DNA of 64,000 bases from Collibacillus ludicampi (GCF_023705585.1 NZ_BOQE01000001.1:1564501-1628500); one strand, 5' to 3'. Counted from the first letter of the stretch, positions 17,640 through 29,202 are shown. Numbers and translations are program-made. The notes: generated by a model not told the origin, from the letters alone.

Positions 17640-19082
17640 TTGAATACGCGACTGCCGCTTTTCGAAGCGATCCGGGCGCATCTCAAGAAAAATCCCTTGC
17701 CGCTTCATGTTCCAGGGCATAAGATGGGACGAGGTTTTTCGCGCTCGTTGGCGCCATGGTTTGCACAAGCGCTCACATTGGATCTTACGGAATTGTCGGG
17801 GCTGGACGATTTGCATCAGCCGGAAGGGGCGATTCGGGAAGCGGAGGCACTTGCAGCTGAGGCGTTTGGCGCGAAGGAAACCTATTTTCTCGTGAATGGG
17901 TCGACAGCGGGCAATTATGCCATGTTGATGACCGCCTGCCGTCCCGGGGACAAGGTCATTGTGCCACGGAATGCACATAAATCGGTATGGCAAGGGATGA
18001 TTCTCGCGGGTGCACATCCGGTCTACATAACGCCTGAGGTGGATAGCCGTTTTGCGCTCGCGACGGTTATTCTTCCACAGACGGTGGAGGAAGCGTTGAA
18101 GCAGCATCCGGATGTGAAAGCGGTACTGATTACAAATCCCACGTATCACGGGATTTGTTCCTACCTAAAACAGATTGCTGAAATATGTCATCGATATAAC
18201 GTTCTCTTGCTTGTTGATGAAGCGCATGGCGCCCATTTTGCTTTCCATGAGAAGTTACCGATGACAGCGATGGAAGCGGGGGCGGATCTCGCAGTCCAGA
18301 GCACACACAAGATGCTCGGATCTCTGACACAAACTGCAATGTTGCACGCCCAACATGATCGGTATGATCGAGCTCGTTTACAGACTATGCTAAGGATGGT
18401 ACAGTCGACAAGCCCTTCTTACCTGCTTATGCTGTCGCTTGACGCAGCGAGGCATTATATGGTGACTGAGGGGAGAAAAGATTTGGATGAGGCGTTAACA
18501 GCACTCGATCAGGCCTGGGAGCAAGCCCGCTCGTTAGGGGTGTCGCTCTATCAGGGCGGGGCTCATGTACATGAACGGGATCCTTTCAAATGGTGGATCC
18601 GTACAATCGATCACGGGAGAACAGGCTTTGAAACAGCACGAGCCCTCGAAGAGCAAGGGGTTTTTTGCGAAATGGCCGATTCGACGGGGATTCTTGCTGT
18701 CTTTTCCTATGCGGATCGCATGAAACAGATGGATCGTTTTTTGCAAGCGATCTCACGCGTGTTGACAATTCCCTTGAGCGAGAATCCCTCTACTTTTTCC
18801 GGAGAGGGTGCTTTTATCTCTGATATGTTCTTACAAATCCCGGAGATGGAGCTTTTGCCGGGGGAAGCGATTCATAAACCATATACGGTAGTTCCTTTGC
18901 GGGAAGCTGCGGGGCGTATTGCGGCGGAACCGGTAATACCCTATCCGCCGGGAATTCCATGGATTGTTCCGGGCGAGCGTTTTTCGCAGGAGTTGGTTGA
19001 ACGGATGCGTGCGTACGTACAAGCGGGAGGACGCTTGCAAGGTGTGGCAGACCCAAGTCTGAAGACCGTACGGGTGTTTTGA
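17640..19082 (+). CDS. yaaO: Orn/Lys/Arg decarboxylase family PLP enzyme YaaO
   Basis: 480 residues, TTG start with GGGGAGG eight bases upstream. Fold-type I PLP enzyme: P-G-H-K-M-G-R-G near residue 25, F-L-V-N-G-S-T-A-G-N for phosphate binding, V-D-E-A-H-G-A-H for cofactor ring contact, and the Schiff-base lysine in Q-S-T-H-K-M-L-G-S near residue 225. Followed by the group-III C-terminal domain, without the N-terminal wing domain of E. coli-type enzymes. Predicted lysine or arginine decarboxylase; the exact substrate is open. It precedes tmk as in B. subtilis. Confidence 0.9.
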   Translation: MNTRLPLFEAIRAHLKKNPLPLHVPGHKMGRGFSRSLAPWFAQALTLDLTELSGLDDLHQPEGAIREAEALAAEAFGAKETYFLVNGSTAGNYAMLMTACRPGDKVIVPRNAHKSVWQGMILAGAHPVYITPEVDSRFALATVILPQTVEEALKQHPDVKAVLITNPTYHGICSYLKQIAEICHRYNVLLLVDEAHGAHFAFHEKLPMTAMEAGADLAVQSTHKMLGSLTQTAMLHAQHDRYDRARLQTMLRMVQSTSPSYLLMLSLDAARHYMVTEGRKDLDEALTALDQAWEQARSLGVSLYQGGAHVHERDPFKWWIRTIDHGRTGFETARALEEQGVFCEMADSTGILAVFSYADRMKQMDRFLQAISRVLTIPLSENPSTFSGEGAFISDMFLQIPEMELLPGEAIHKPYTVVPLREAAGRIAAEPVIPYPPGIPWIVPGERFSQELVERMRAYVQAGGRLQGVADPSLKTVRVF

Positions 19083-19088
19083 AATGAG

Positions 19089-19338
19089 GCGACCGCTATC
19101 TTGAGAAAAGTGTTGTTTGGTGGGCGTATGCTTTGCGCTCATGCTCCGTGGAGGTCGTCTCAATGGGTATATGCTTTGCGCTCATGCTCCGTGAAGGTCG
19201 TCTCGCATGGAATTATAATTAAATGTTGCGAGACGACCTTCAAAGTCGCTATTACGCGCAAAGCATAGACCCCATGCCAGAAAGGAAACGAGACGACCTC
19301 CAAATTCGCTGTTTCACGCAAAGCATTAAGCCTACCCC
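19089..19338 (-). repeat. Dispersed palindromic repeat, copy B (inverted relative to A)
   Basis: Same element as copy A in the opposite orientation, between yaaO and tmk. It has four core sites: AGGTCGTCTC near 19152 and 19194, and GAGACGACCT near 19230 and 19289. The inner stem is GGGTATATGCTTTGCG...CGCAAAGCATAGACCC around an AT-rich loop. The left end (GCTATCTTGAGAAAAGTGT) matches the inverted right end of copy A. The right end stops near the tmk ribosome site. Confidence 0.9.
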
Positions 19339-19367
19339 GTGATTGAAGAAAGAGGAGGTGAAGGGGA

Positions 19368-19997
19368 GTGAAAGGCATATTCCTGACTTTCGAAGGACCA
19401 GACGGTGCTGGAAAATCGACACAGGTACGGTTACTTGCGAACCAATTGGAACGGTTGGGAATACCGTATATCACAACACGGGAACCTGGGGGAACGCCCA
19501 TAGCGGATAAGATCCGGGCCGTGCTCCTCGATCCGGTGCATACGGAGATGGCTCCCATGACAGAAGTGTTACTGTATGCCGCTTCCCGTGCACAACATGT
19601 AGAGGAAGTGATCCGTCCTGCGCTTGCGCAAGGGCGTGTGGTCATCTGTGACCGATATATTGATGCAAGTATCGCTTATCAGGCGACAGGGTTAGGATTG
19701 AAGAGAGAACTCATACAAAGAATCAGCGAAGAAGCGACAGGCTTTCTCTGGCCTGATCGCACGTATCTCATCGATGTGCCTGCGGAAATCGGGCTTGCTC
19801 GCGTGGCGGGGTCGCGTCAGGGGGGATTGGACCGGATTGAATCAAGAGGGATCGATTATCATTCGCGGGTGAGGCAGACGTTTCTATCGCTTGCCAATGA
19901 AGATTCCCAACGCTTTCTCTTGATCGACGGCACTCAATCCGTTGAGGAAATTCATGCCGAGATATGGGAGGATGTACAGACCTTACTAAAGCGTTAA
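19368..19997 (+). CDS. tmk: Thymidylate kinase
   Basis: 209 residues, GTG start behind GAGGAGGTGAAGGGGA. P-loop G-P-D-G-A-G-K-S-T at residues 9-17, the DR(Y) motif in I-C-D-R-Y-I-D-A-S, and the T-T-R-E-P-G-G-T-P substrate loop. Phosphorylates dTMP to dTDP. Starts a tight run with darA, yaaR, holB and ricT. Confidence 0.96.
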   Translation: MKGIFLTFEGPDGAGKSTQVRLLANQLERLGIPYITTREPGGTPIADKIRAVLLDPVHTEMAPMTEVLLYAASRAQHVEEVIRPALAQGRVVICDRYIDASIAYQATGLGLKRELIQRISEEATGFLWPDRTYLIDVPAEIGLARVAGSRQGGLDRIESRGIDYHSRVRQTFLSLANEDSQRFLLIDGTQSVEEIHAEIWEDVQTLLKR

Positions 19998-20010
19998 GGA
20001 GGTTTTCCTT

Positions 20011-20340
20011 ATGCGGTTAATCATTGCGGTCGTACAGGACAAGGATAGCGTAAAATTGATAGACCGGTTGGTGGAGGCGGGCATTTCTGCGACCAAATTG
20101 GCGAGTACGGGTGGTTTTCTGAAATCCGGTAATACGACTTTCCTCATCGGCGTGGAAACGGAACGAGTTCAAGAAGTGTTGGATATCATCCAGAAAAGCT
20201 GCAAAGCGCGGGAACAATTGATGAATCCTGTCTCCCCCGTGAGTGCACAGATGGACACATATGTTCCTTACCCCGTGTCTGTTCAAGTAGGGGGCGCAAC
20301 CGTGTTTGTGCTTGATGTTGAGCAATTTGTCCAATTTTGA
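20011..20340 (+). CDS. darA: Cyclic-di-AMP receptor DarA (PII-like, DUF970)
   Basis: 109 residues, PII-like trimer protein. N-terminus M-R-L-I-I-A-V-V-Q-D-K-D, then T-K-L-A-S-T-G-G-F-L-K-S-G-N-T-T at residues about 27-42, the c-di-AMP-binding loop of the PstA/DarA family. The C-terminal strand V-G-G-A-T-V-F-V-L-D-V is conserved. ATG after AAGGAGG. It lies directly after tmk as B. subtilis yaaQ does. Confidence 0.94.
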   Translation: MRLIIAVVQDKDSVKLIDRLVEAGISATKLASTGGFLKSGNTTFLIGVETERVQEVLDIIQKSCKAREQLMNPVSPVSAQMDTYVPYPVSVQVGGATVFVLDVEQFVQF

Positions 20341-20393
20341 TAGGAGCCGTTCTCGGATTTTCAATTTAGAAAATGATTGGTGGTGAACATGGG

Positions 20394-20840
20394 ATGAAAA
20401 TTGGTGATATGACCCAGCCGTTTGTCGAACAAACGGGATGGCGTGAAGAGAAACCATCGATTGGAGCGGATCGTCCCCATTTTCAGGACATGTTGCTGCG
20501 CCAAGCGAATCGGTTACACAAAGAGGAATTGGATGGCCTGATGAGACAGATCGACGAAATCGGCAGAGAACTCGCGAAACGTTGCAATTGGCGTCTTCTC
20601 ATGAATTACAAAGAACGCATTCGCAAATTTCTCGAGATCGTCGTGAAAAATAGTTACCAGACGAAAGAACGTCAAGGATTTGATCAACGCGGACGAGTGA
20701 AAATCTACAAGCTGATTTCGCAAATCGAGCGGAGACTTACCGAATTGGCGGAAGAAGTGATGCAGCAGGAGGCAGACCATCTGAAAATCTTAGAAAAGAT
20801 TGGCGACATACGTGGACTCCTACTGAATCTCTATTTTTAA
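20394..20840 (+). CDS. yaaR: YaaR (DUF327) family protein
   Basis: 148 residues from ATG 20394, behind GGTGGTG; an ATG 21 bases upstream lacks a ribosome site. Mostly helical and charged, with F-x2-M-L, the D-E-I-G-x-E-L segment, the C-N-W-R-L-L-M-N-Y-K-E-R-I-R-K-F-L segment and I-G-D-I-R-G-L-L at the end, all typical of YaaR. Function not established. Between darA and holB, as in B. subtilis. Confidence 0.9.
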   Translation: MKIGDMTQPFVEQTGWREEKPSIGADRPHFQDMLLRQANRLHKEELDGLMRQIDEIGRELAKRCNWRLLMNYKERIRKFLEIVVKNSYQTKERQGFDQRGRVKIYKLISQIERRLTELAEEVMQQEADHLKILEKIGDIRGLLLNLYF

Positions 20841-20902
20841 GAACGAAAACGGGGGAGGCCTAGAAAGCGCCTGTCAAATACGGAGAAGGAAGCGGTGATT
20901 CT

Positions 20903-21880
20903 ATGGGAGATTGGCCTGTGGAAGGTACGGCTGCTCACCTACTTGAGCGTAGTTGGCGAAACGGTTACCTCATGCATGCATATCTGTTCCTTGGACCGGA
21001 GGGTTCAGGTCAGGAAGAGACAGCTGATCATTTCGCCAAAATGATCCTGTGTACAAACCGTGATTCGGCCCCTTGCGGACATTGTGTCCATTGTCGGCGT
21101 ATCGCTTCTGGAAACCATCCGGATCTTATCCATATCGAACCGGATGGACAAGCGATCAAGATCGGACAGATACGCGAATTGCAGCGGGCATTTTCACTCA
21201 AGTCAATCGAGTCTCTGTATAAAGTGTACATCGTTCATCAAGCGGATCAAATGACGGCAGAAGCAGCTAATGCTTTGTTGAAGTTTTTGGAGGAACCGGC
21301 AACACCTGTGATCGCCATTTTGCTAGCCACGAACCGCGCACGCATCCTTCCGACCATCCTTTCCCGTTGTCAAATCGTTTCGTTTGATCGTATGCCCATC
21401 GAAGGCATCGAACGACAGTTAATGAGAACTGGTGTGTCGCAGGAAGTAGCGCGTATGTTGGCAAAGATCACGGGGAGTGTTGGCACATCTGCGGAATGGG
21501 CAGGTTCCGAACGGTTTGCAGAAGTGCTCTCTCTAGTGATACAATTAAGCGAAGAACTAGCTTTTCAACAAGGGAACCCGTTACTAACCATCCAGGAGAA
21601 GATTGTGAAACCGGGATGGACGCAGCAAGAGATCGATGTATTTCTTACGTGTCTAGCTTGGTGGTTCCGTGACGTCATGTTTGTAAAGCTAGGACTTTCA
21701 GATGTACTCGCTTTTGCGACTCAGCTTGAACGTCTACAGTCCCAGGCAGCGCATTTTCAATCTGAAGCGATCATTCATCTGATCGATACAGTTTTAATGA
21801 CCAAAAAACGATTGCAGGGCCACGTAAATCAGCAGTTGGCGCTGGAAAACATGGTCTTGCGGCTGCAGGGGGTACGATAA
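20903..21880 (+). CDS. holB: DNA polymerase III subunit delta' (HolB)
   Basis: 325 residues. AAA+ clamp-loader fold with a degenerate P-loop (G-P-E-G-S-G-Q, no lysine), a zinc module with C-G-H-C-V-H-C, the A-N-A-L-L-K-F-L-E-E-P box and the S-R-C arginine-finger motif (L-S-R-C-Q). The degenerate P-loop is normal for delta', which senses but does not hydrolyse ATP. Followed one base later by ricT. Confidence 0.94.
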   Translation: MGDWPVEGTAAHLLERSWRNGYLMHAYLFLGPEGSGQEETADHFAKMILCTNRDSAPCGHCVHCRRIASGNHPDLIHIEPDGQAIKIGQIRELQRAFSLKSIESLYKVYIVHQADQMTAEAANALLKFLEEPATPVIAILLATNRARILPTILSRCQIVSFDRMPIEGIERQLMRTGVSQEVARMLAKITGSVGTSAEWAGSERFAEVLSLVIQLSEELAFQQGNPLLTIQEKIVKPGWTQQEIDVFLTCLAWWFRDVMFVKLGLSDVLAFATQLERLQSQAAHFQSEAIIHLIDTVLMTKKRLQGHVNQQLALENMVLRLQGVR

Positions 21881-21881
21881 T

Positions 21882-22544
21882 GTGTATGTCGTGGTAGGGA
21901 TCCGCTTTAAAAAAGCGGGTAAGATATATTATTTTGATCCGGGAGATCTCCCGATTGAGAAGGGTGATTTTGCGATTGTCGAAACGGCCAGAGGTATCGA
22001 GTACGGACAGGTCGTTGTCGGGAAAAAAGAAGTGACGGAGAATGATGTCGTCCTTCCACTGAAGAAGGTGATCCGTATCGCAGACGAGAATGATAAACTT
22101 CAGGTGGAAGCGAACAAAGATGCAGCTAAACAGGCTTTTGGCATTTGTCAAGAGAAGATTGCAAACCATGGACTTGAAATGAAACTTGTAGATGTGGAGT
22201 ATACGTTTGACCGGAACAAGGTCATCTTTTATTTTACGGCAGATGGCAGGGTTGATTTTCGCGAATTGGTGAAAGATCTCGCCTCTGTTTTCCGCACCCG
22301 CATCGAATTGCGTCAGATCGGCGTGCGCGATGAAGCGAAGTTGCTCGGCGGCATTGGTCCATGTGGAAGGATTCTCTGTTGTTCATCTTGGTTAGGTGAC
22401 TTCGACCCTGTTTCGATTCGCATGGCGAAAGATCAACATCTCTCGTTAAATCCAGCCAAAATCTCTGGTCTGTGTGGCCGTTTGATGTGTTGTCTCAAGT
22501 TTGAATCCGATGTATATGAAGAGAAGGCGGATCAAGTGGTTTAA
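21882..22544 (+). CDS. ricT: RicT (YaaT, PSP1 domain), C-terminally short
   Basis: 220 residues, GTG start behind AGGGGGT. Core PSP1 features: V-V-G-I-R-F-K-K-A-G-K-I-Y-Y-F, R-G-I-E-Y-G, and the cysteine-rich G-G-I-G-P-C-G-R-I-L-C-C and G-L-C-G-R-L-M-C-C-L-K. RicT forms the RicAFT complex that binds Fe-S clusters and directs RNase Y maturation of mRNAs, and it aids sporulation. B. subtilis RicT is about 275 residues. Here the protein stops about 17 residues after the last cysteines, without the usual extension, and I find no continuation in other frames. Confidence 0.92.
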   Translation: MYVVVGIRFKKAGKIYYFDPGDLPIEKGDFAIVETARGIEYGQVVVGKKEVTENDVVLPLKKVIRIADENDKLQVEANKDAAKQAFGICQEKIANHGLEMKLVDVEYTFDRNKVIFYFTADGRVDFRELVKDLASVFRTRIELRQIGVRDEAKLLGGIGPCGRILCCSSWLGDFDPVSIRMAKDQHLSLNPAKISGLCGRLMCCLKFESDVYEEKADQVV

Positions 22545-22613
22545 CCATTTCATTTTGAACCACCTCTTGTTAAGACAGCTTTCCGTGCGGAAAGGCCGTA
22601 AAGGGGGGCAGCC

Positions 22614-22934
22614 ATGGACAAACAGGCCGTATTCGCCCAAGTCGCCAACCTGGAAGAGCGGATTGGCGAATTATATCAGGAATTAGGCAGTCTCAAGCGA
22701 AAAATCGTAGAGCTGTTGGAAGAGAATCAGAAGTTATCGATGGAAAATGAATATTTGCGTAAGCGTTTGGAAGAGAAGACAGGCAAGCAAGAAGAAACGA
22801 ATGTAGTGGTCGGAGAAGGATATGACAACCTCGCCCGCTTATATCAGGAAGGGTTTCACATCTGTAACGTGGGATATGGATCCTTGCGGACAGAGGGCGA
22901 TTGTCTGATTTGTCTTTCGTTTCTTCATAAATAG
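22614..22934 (+). CDS. yabA: Replication initiation control protein YabA
   Basis: 106 residues. N-terminal leucine-rich coiled coil (about residues 1-62), which tetramerises and contacts DnaA/DnaN, then a linker and the C-terminal zinc domain [17 protein letters not shown] with C-L-I-C. Negative regulator of DnaA. ATG after AAGGGGGGC. Confidence 0.95.
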   Translation: MDKQAVFAQVANLEERIGELYQELGSLKRKIVELLEENQKLSMENEYLRKRLEEKTGKQEETNVVVGEGYDNLARLYQEGFHICNVGYGSLRTEGDCLICLSFLHK

Positions 22935-22941
22935 AAAATTC

Positions 22942-22977
22942 GGGCATACTGGCGTGAACGCGGTGTGCCTTTTTTAA
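22942..22977 (+). terminator. Terminator after yabA
   Basis: GGCATAC and GTGTGCC pair (one G-T) around a loop containing GCGT/ACGC, followed by TTTTTT. Confidence 0.85.
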
Positions 22978-23031
22978 CGTCTGGGGCAACTTAAAGAATG
23001 ACTGATCTTGAAGAATGTGGAGGATTTTTGC

Positions 23032-23796
23032 ATGATGGAGGATTTTGAATTAAAACCCGGCGAACGTTTGGATGATTTACAGGCCGGGAATCTTCGCATC
23101 ATTCAAAGTGATGATATGTTCTCCTTCTCTCTCGATGCGGTATTGCTCGCACATTTCGCACATGTCCGGTCGCGCGATCGAGTGATCGATCTCGGGACTG
23201 GAAGCGGTGTGATCCCGTTGTTGTTAACGGCTATTTGTAAAAAAGGGCCGCGGGAGATCGTAGCTTTGGAGATTCAAGAACATATCGCGGAGCGTGCGGG
23301 CCGTTCGGTCGCGGGGAACGGACTTTCCGACACGATACGTGTGGTTCACGGAGATCTGCGGCAAGCCGCCCGCATGTTTGGCACCGGAACATTCGATGTC
23401 GTGACCTGCAACCCTCCTTATCGGCCGGCGGGCATTGGAGACGCGAGCGTAATGGAATCGATTCGGATCGCCAAGCATGAGATCACATGCACGTTGCAGG
23501 ATGTGGTCGAACAGAGCGCCAAGCTGGTCAAGTCGGGCGGCAAGGTGGCACTCGTGCATCGTCCGGATCGTTTGGTGGATATTTTTTATGAAATGCGCCG
23601 CAATAAGCTTGAGCCCAAGCGCATGCGTCTAATCCATCCGCGGGAACATACGAACCCGCATATCGTCCTGATCGAAGCGATCAAAGATGGGGGAAAAGAG
23701 TTGCGGATCGAACCTCCTTTGTTCGTTCACGAAGCGGATGGATCGTACACGGAAGAAATCCGGAAAATGTATGGCGGCGAAATTCTGAGACTTTAA
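23032..23796 (+). CDS. yabB: tRNA1(Val) A37 N6-methyltransferase-like YabB
   Basis: 254 residues from ATG 23032, nine bases after GGAGG; a TTG 24 bases upstream is unsupported. SAM-binding motif I V-I-D-L-G-T-G-S-G-V-I-P and the N6-adenine catalytic motif C-N-P-P-Y-R near residue 128. TrmN6/YabB family, predicted to methylate A37 of tRNA-Val. The GIY-YIG gene yazA found next to it in B. subtilis is absent. Confidence 0.9.
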   Translation: MMEDFELKPGERLDDLQAGNLRIIQSDDMFSFSLDAVLLAHFAHVRSRDRVIDLGTGSGVIPLLLTAICKKGPREIVALEIQEHIAERAGRSVAGNGLSDTIRVVHGDLRQAARMFGTGTFDVVTCNPPYRPAGIGDASVMESIRIAKHEITCTLQDVVEQSAKLVKSGGKVALVHRPDRLVDIFYEMRRNKLEPKRMRLIHPREHTNPHIVLIEAIKDGGKELRIEPPLFVHEADGSYTEEIRKMYGGEILRL

Positions 23797-23824
23797 TCAT
23801 TGGCGACAGGTGAGGTGGATACAC

Positions 23825-24718
23825 GTGCAACGACAATACAGTTTTCGCGACACGTCAGGGAGGGGGACTCTTTACCTCGTTTCGACCCCGATCGGGAATC
23901 TGGGAGATCTATCACCGCGAGCCGTCGAGACGCTCAAGCATGTCCAGGTGATCGCCGCCGAAGACACAAGGCAAACTCGCAAACTGTTAACCCATTTTTC
24001 CATCGAAGGACCGCGGCTGATTTCGTATCATGAACATAATAAACACCGGATGGAATCTGAAATCCTGGAGATGCTCAAACAGGGTGATGATGTGGCGATT
24101 GTAACGGATGCGGGGACGCCCGGGATATCCGATCCGGGGGAAGACCTCGTACGTGTGGCCAGGAAAAACGGTTATCCCGTCACCTCGATCCCCGGGCCTT
24201 GCGCAGCCATTTCCGCACTTGTGATCTCCGGGTTACCGACAGGACGCTTCACCTTTATCGGCTTCCTCCCGCGCGAGAAGAAAGCGCGCAGAGAAGAATT
24301 GAACGCGCTTCGCAAACGGCCGGAAACGCTCATTTTTTATGAAGCCCCGCATCGATTGAAGGAAACCGCCAAGGATTTGTCCGAGATTCTAGGCGGGCGA
24401 AAAGTGTCGGTCACCAGGGAATTGACGAAACGGTTTGAAGAGGTGGCGTTTGGTGATCTGAACGCCTTGGTGGATTGGTTAGAAGAGGAAACCCCTCGCG
24501 GTGAGTATGTATTAGTTGTCGAAGGTTTCCAGGGGGAACTGGAAACGGATGAGCAAGAATCATCCTGGTGGGAATGTCTCACATTGTCGGAGCATGTCGA
24601 AAAGCTTGTTGAAAAAGGGATCGACAAAAAGGATGCGATCAAACAAGTCGCAAAACTAAGGGGATTGCCAAAACGAGAGGTTTATCAAGCGACCCTTTCG
24701 GGAAGAATGGACAAATAA
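23825..24718 (+). CDS. rsmI: 16S rRNA 2'-O-ribose methyltransferase RsmI
   Basis: 297 residues from GTG 23825 behind AGGTGAGGTGG; a GTG 15 bases earlier lacks a site. Tetrapyrrole-methylase fold: L-Y-L-V-S-T-P-I-G-N-L-G-D-L-S, A-E-D-T-R-Q-T-R-K-L-L, V-T-D-A-G-T-P-G-I-S-D-P-G and V-T-S-I-P-G-P-C-A. Methylates C1402 of 16S rRNA. Ends at the abrB terminator. Confidence 0.95.
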   Translation: MQRQYSFRDTSGRGTLYLVSTPIGNLGDLSPRAVETLKHVQVIAAEDTRQTRKLLTHFSIEGPRLISYHEHNKHRMESEILEMLKQGDDVAIVTDAGTPGISDPGEDLVRVARKNGYPVTSIPGPCAAISALVISGLPTGRFTFIGFLPREKKARREELNALRKRPETLIFYEAPHRLKETAKDLSEILGGRKVSVTRELTKRFEEVAFGDLNALVDWLEEETPRGEYVLVVEGFQGELETDEQESSWWECLTLSEHVEKLVEKGIDKKDAIKQVAKLRGLPKREVYQATLSGRMDK

Positions 24719-24752
24719 AAAACCCCCCGTTATGTACCGTGACGGGGGTGTG
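24716..24752 (-). terminator. Terminator of abrB
   Basis: CCCCCGT...ACGGGGG stem. On the minus strand it ends GGGGGGTTTTTT, so it serves abrB, with possible use by the convergent rsmI. Confidence 0.85.
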
Positions 24753-24762
24753 CGCATGTGGT

Positions 24763-25002
24763 TTATCGGCTCATCTCGGAAATGCAGCTTGGGCAAATGT
24801 TTTTCCCTTTGAAATGAATGATTTCATCTGCTTGTCCGCAGAAGATGCATGCAGGCTCGTACTTTTTGAGAACGATGCGATCCCCGTCAACGTAAATTTC
24901 AAGAGCATCTTTCTCGCCAATTCCAAGCGTGCGGCGCAATTCGATCGGAATCACAACGCGTCCCAACTCATCGACCTTACGTACAATACCGGTAGATTTC
25001 AT
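24763..25002 (-). CDS. abrB: AbrB-family transition-state regulator with CxxC/CxxC tail
   Basis: 79 residues. The N-terminal 48 residues are nearly canonical AbrB swapped-hairpin DNA-binding domain (V-R-K-V-D-E-L-G-R-V-V-I-P-I-E-L-R-R-T-L). The C-terminus is not the usual AbrB multimerisation domain but a short C52-x2-C55-x14-C70-x2-C73 segment that could bind zinc. Represses stationary-phase and sporulation genes in relatives. Position between rsmI and metG is as in B. subtilis. Confidence 0.9.
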   Translation of the reverse strand: MKSTGIVRKVDELGRVVIPIELRRTLGIGEKDALEIYVDGDRIVLKKYEPACIFCGQADEIIHFKGKNICPSCISEMSR

Positions 25003-25185
25003 TGTTATCCTCTCCCTGTTGTGTTCATTTACTTTTCTATTCTACATGAATCGACAAAACTTTCGACAACCCTACTATACCAATGATTACCATAATAGTC
25101 AATAGGGTTAGTTCATATCCTATCGATCCTATATAAAAAAATTTTAATATAAATTCAGCTAAAATGGAACTTTTTTTGGCGGTCG

Positions 25186-25214
25186 TTGTCTTTTTTGTAA
25201 GAGTTGGGTACAAT
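25186..25214 (+). promoter_or_regulatory. Promoter of the metG T-box transcript
   Basis: TTGTCT (25186-25191), a 17-base spacer, and TACAAT (25209-25214). The RNA would start near 25221, at the beginning of the T-box leader. Confidence 0.7.
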
Positions 25215-25220
25215 TAAATG

Positions 25221-25576
25221 AGAAATTACAATGTCAGAAAAGGCGATGAAAGGAAGAGTACCTGTTCTGCGTTGCCATTTCAGCGAGCCGGGTCTGGTGC
25301 AAGCCGGCATGGGCGTGACAGGGAAAATGGTCCTGAAGCTGCTCGACTGAGCGTACTTTCTCTTGTTCCATGGAATGTTCCGTGATTCACAGAGAAGGGA
25401 ATCGTTCGCATGCGAACAAGAGGGATACGTTAAGCGATGCCGGGTGCTCCCGTTATTGAGTAAGGTCGATGTCGACCTATCGAGGTCGATAGCCGCAAGG
25501 TTATCGATGAAGCTGGGTGGTACCGCGTGAGCATAGCCTCTCGTCCCATGCATATGGGATGGGAGGCTTTTTTCGT
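25221..25576 (+). promoter_or_regulatory. T-box leader of metG
   Basis: Contains the T-box core AAGCTGGGTGGTACCGCG near 25511-25528, which pairs with the tRNA acceptor end. The terminator that follows is GCCTCTCGTCCCAT...ATGGGATGGGAGGC with TTTTTT (about 25537-25574). Stem I spans roughly 25240-25350, and ATG at 25327-25329 is a candidate methionine specifier codon, although its exact loop placement needs folding. Uncharged tRNA-Met should promote antitermination and metG expression. Confidence 0.88.
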
Positions 25577-25578
25577 AG

Positions 25579-28370
<2,792 letters not shown>

Positions 28371-28373
28371 TTG

Positions 28374-28925
28374 ATGAGAATCAAAGAAGTGATTGTTGTA
28401 GAAGGTTATCATGACAAACAGGCGATCGATCGGGCAGTGACCGCCGATTGTTTGATTTCTGGCGGCTCTGCCGTCTCGGAATCATTTTTGCTGCAAGTGG
28501 AGAGAGCGATGAAGGAACGGGGCGTGATTATTTTCACCGATCCCGATTATGCCGGCGAGCGGATCCGCAAGATTGTCGCTCGACGAGTCCCGGGTTGTAA
28601 GCACGCCTTTCTGCCGCGTGAAGAGGCACGTGCCGATGATGGAGACATCGGTATCGAAAATGCAAGTCCGGAGAGCATCCGCATGGCGCTCTCCGCCGTT
28701 CGTACCGAGTGGACGGGCAATCATCATGAGATTTCCTGGGACGATATGATCCAACTCGGTTTAACGGGGGGGCCGGATTCCGCCAGCAAGCGAGATCTCT
28801 TGGGAAGGAAGCTCCAGATCGGCTATGGCAATGCAAAAACGTTCTGGAAACGCCTCAATATGCTCGGTGTCACGCGCAGGGAACTGATCGCTGCGTACGA
28901 GGACCTGGAACAGGGGAGTTCTTGA
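28374..28925 (+). CDS. rnmV: Ribonuclease M5
   Basis: 183 residues from ATG 28374, three bases after the tatD stop; a TTG immediately upstream is possible. Toprim domain: I-V-V-E-G-Y-H-D at residues 7-14 and I-I-F-T-D-P-D-Y-A-G-E near 51. RNase M5 matures the 5S rRNA precursor. The G5-domain gene yabE that separates tatD and rnmV in B. subtilis is missing. Confidence 0.94.
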   Translation: MRIKEVIVVEGYHDKQAIDRAVTADCLISGGSAVSESFLLQVERAMKERGVIIFTDPDYAGERIRKIVARRVPGCKHAFLPREEARADDGDIGIENASPESIRMALSAVRTEWTGNHHEISWDDMIQLGLTGGPDSASKRDLLGRKLQIGYGNAKTFWKRLNMLGVTRRELIAAYEDLEQGSS

Positions 28926-28927
28926 AG

Positions 28928-29202
28928 GCAGCCATGCCACAAGCGGCGCCATCAGAGGATGAAAAGTGTCTTCGAGTGGGCGTAATGCTTTGCGTGAGAC
29001 AGCGACTTTGGAGGTCGTTCGTTTCTTTTTGTCCCTCAAAGGGGTATATGCTTTGCGCGTAATAGCGACTTTGAAGGTCGTCTCGCAACATTTGATGATT
29101 ATTTCATGCGAGACGACCTTCACGGAGCATGAGCGCAAAGCATATGCCCGATAATCGAACCCAAGCGCAAAGCGATACATCCACCCAAGCACTCGTTTTC
29201 AA
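28928..29202 (+). repeat. Dispersed palindromic repeat, copy C
   Basis: Same orientation as copy A, between rnmV and rsmA. The left end (GCCATGCCACAAGCGGCGCC, ATCAGAGGATGAAAAGTGTC) matches the inverted right end of copy D. The inner stem GGGTATATGCTTTGCGCG...GAAGGTCGTCTCGC faces GCGAGACGACCTTC...GCGCAAAGCATATGCCC. The right end from GAACCCAAGCGC to AAGCACT is, inverted, identical over about 37 bases to the left end of copy D. It ends about 40 bases before the rsmA start. Confidence 0.9.
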
